Assembly (NCBI GenBank): GCA_041666155.1
Contig: JBAYHM010000027.1
Span: 1-24,117, forward strand
Direction: 5' to 3'
DNA: 24,117 bases
Origin: SZUA-426 sp041666155
Lineage (GTDB): Bacteria; Spirochaetota; Spirochaetia; Treponematales; Breznakiellaceae
Shown: in pieces, positions 23,470 through 24,117 of the stretch
Numbering within the stretch: position 1 is the stretch's first letter
How the letters are laid out: each line of letters begins with the position of its first letter
Position numbers and translations under genes: made by a program
The notes under the pieces: model-generated
What the model was told of the DNA's origin: nothing
Seen by the model: the letters and a program-made list of their open reading frames with translations, nothing else
The model's database searches: none

Positions 23470-23547
23470 ATGCGCCTCCGAATATTACCAGCGTAAAATT
23501 TGAACCGGCGCTTTACTCTCTTATTGTAAAAAAGTAGATTTCGTGAT

Positions 23548-23572
23548 AAGTTGTTCACGGATTGAACAACTT
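23548..23572. repeat. Perfect 10-bp inverted repeat, probable operator
   Basis: AAGTTGTTCA (23548-23557) and TGAACAACTT (23563-23572) are exact reverse complements around a 5-base spacer CGGAT. T continues to 23576. With only three G/C pairs per arm the RNA hairpin would be weak, and no gene ends here, so a protein-binding site is more likely than a terminator. Confidence 0.55.
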
Positions 23573-23618
23573 TTTTCGATTCGGATAGCGTGTTTCGGCC
23601 GCATTTTGATTAATCGTT

Positions 23619-23642
23619 AAAAGTCCAGCCACCTGCTTTTTT
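23619..23642 (+). terminator. Weak hairpin with T-tract in the leader of the winged-helix gene
   Basis: AAAAG (23619-23623) pairs with CTTTT (23636-23640), and CAG (23626-23628) with CTG (23633-23635) around a CCAC loop, leaving a 2-base bulge. The T run reaches 23642. It might act as a weak attenuator if transcription starts upstream of it. Confidence 0.25.
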
Positions 23643-23671
23643 GCGCCGAATTCATCGGTGTAGTTGGAATT

Positions 23672-23693
23672 TGCTCTTTAACTGTCGGAAAAA
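23672..23693 (+). promoter_or_regulatory. boxA-like element, copy 2 (leader of the winged-helix gene)
   Basis: TGCTCTTTAACT (23672-23683) matches E. coli rrn boxA TGCTCTTTAACA at 11 of 12 bases. The following TCGGAAAAA is also shared with copy 1 at 15851-15870. It ends 3 bases before ATG 23697. Confidence 0.5.
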
Positions 23694-23696
23694 CCT

Positions 23697-24117
23697 ATGA
23701 ACAGTACCTATATACAACTTGAAAACCAGGAAGATGCCGAATTGGCTATCCTGGAAAACATATACGCCTCGGAAAAAAAATTCGCAATCGTCAAACAGCG
23801 CGATTTAGCCGCGGCCGCGGGCGCTTCGTTGGGGATGACGAACGCTATCCTCAAGAGGTTGACGCTGCGGGGCATGATTGCCGTGCGTAAACTTAACAGT
23901 CGGAATGTACAGTATGCGATCACACCCGACGGCGTGAATGAAATCGCCCGGCGCAGCTACCGTTATTTCAAAAGAACGATAAAAAACGTCGTATTCTACC
24001 GTGACCGCATTGATGAGGCCGTCTCCCGATCAAAAGTACACGGAGCTTTGGCGGTGTTGCTTATCGGCGTCAGCGACCTTGACTTCATCGTCGAACATGC
24101 GTGTGATCGGCATGGGC
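23697..24117 (+). CDS. Winged-helix regulator, EPS-associated MarR-like, partial (C-terminus outside window)
   Basis: The frame is open from ATG 23697 to the window end (140 codons). The first 85 residues form a winged helix: LENIYASEKKFAIVKQRDLA, then a recognition-helix region AAAGASLGMTNAILKRL and a wing LRGMIAVRKLNSRNVQYAITPDGVNEI. This matches the style of MarR-type regulators placed at the start of exopolysaccharide loci. Downstream (about 112-140) a second domain begins with SKVHGALAVLLIGVSDLDFIVE, which may be a nucleotide-binding-like domain. There is no clear ribosome site; a boxA-like element ends 3 bases before the ATG. It probably heads another operon beyond the window. Family call is moderate, frame is certain. 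Confidence 0.7.
   Translation, partial: MNSTYIQLENQEDAELAILENIYASEKKFAIVKQRDLAAAAGASLGMTNAILKRLTLRGMIAVRKLNSRNVQYAITPDGVNEIARRSYRYFKRTIKNVVFYRDRIDEAVSRSKVHGALAVLLIGVSDLDFIVEHACDRHG

Larger units (their letters stand above)
23470..23696. promoter_or_regulatory. Divergent intergenic region (227 bases)
   Basis: The region lies between the 67-residue gene (minus) and the winged-helix gene (plus). It is AT-rich compared with its neighbours. It contains a minus-strand TACAAT (23528-23523) that may serve as a -10, the 25-base dyad, a weak hairpin and a boxA-like element. No further gene was seen. Confidence 0.6.

Noticed and set aside
1..24117. Mobile elements, CRISPR, tRNA or rRNA genes, toxin-antitoxin pairs
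   Set aside because: No transposase motifs, direct-repeat arrays, cloverleaf patterns or typical toxin-antitoxin sequences were recognised on either strand by eye.

Overview
The window reads as chromosomal DNA of a spirochaete, most likely Treponema-like. This rests on the sequence style: SecA with a C-terminal zinc tail, type III pantothenate kinase, a spirochaetal-type lipoprotein, a PilZ-like conserved protein, a LoaP-type NusG paralogue and a termite-gut-Treponema-like base composition (roughly half G+C, estimated by eye). The genus is inference. No rRNA, tRNA, CRISPR array, insertion sequence or prophage was seen. Gene density is very high, and many neighbours overlap by 4 or 17 bases.

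Layout. 1-2221: a partial minus-strand CxxC/CxxC zinc protein stands divergent to a NeuB-family sugar-acid synthase and a PilZ-like protein on the plus strand. 2218-4385: coaX (minus) and hisS (plus) diverge. 4392-10983: a tightly packed minus-strand run of eight genes. In transcription order these are a lipoprotein, the NAD(P)H-hydrate repair enzyme Nnr, a one-helix membrane protein, a four-helix membrane protein, a Nudix hydrolase, and a SsuA/TauA/NMT1-like ABC importer (binding protein, permease, ATPase). 11048-13846: secA, divergent from the lipoprotein. 13857-15841: a SPOR/DPBB-like envelope protein and a small anchored protein on the minus strand.

15935-22624 is the most unusual part: one plus-strand transcription unit, by spacing. 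It begins with a LoaP-type antiterminator, continues with a nucleotide-sugar 4,6-dehydratase-like protein and a DegT-type aminotransferase, and runs by a 4-base ATGA overlap into a three-subunit molybdenum-hydroxylase-like complex (Mo subunit, 2Fe-2S subunit, FAD subunit). The large subunit has lost several hallmark molybdopterin-contact motifs but keeps the catalytic-type Glu. A CRP-like cyclic-nucleotide-binding protein lies convergent to this unit. A 67-residue HTH-like protein precedes it. Divergent from that is the beginning of a winged-helix regulator that resembles EPS-associated MarR-type proteins.

Regulatory architecture is the second theme. The lipoprotein/secA divergence holds two sigma70-like promoters whose -35 boxes overlap; both would start transcription at or next to the ATG, and neither gene has a Shine-Dalgarno site. 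The CRP-like gene and loaP look similar. A 20-base element matching the boxA antitermination consensus occurs twice (one mismatch), once upstream of loaP and once upstream of the winged-helix gene. A perfect 10-bp dyad lies in the 23470-23696 intergenic region.
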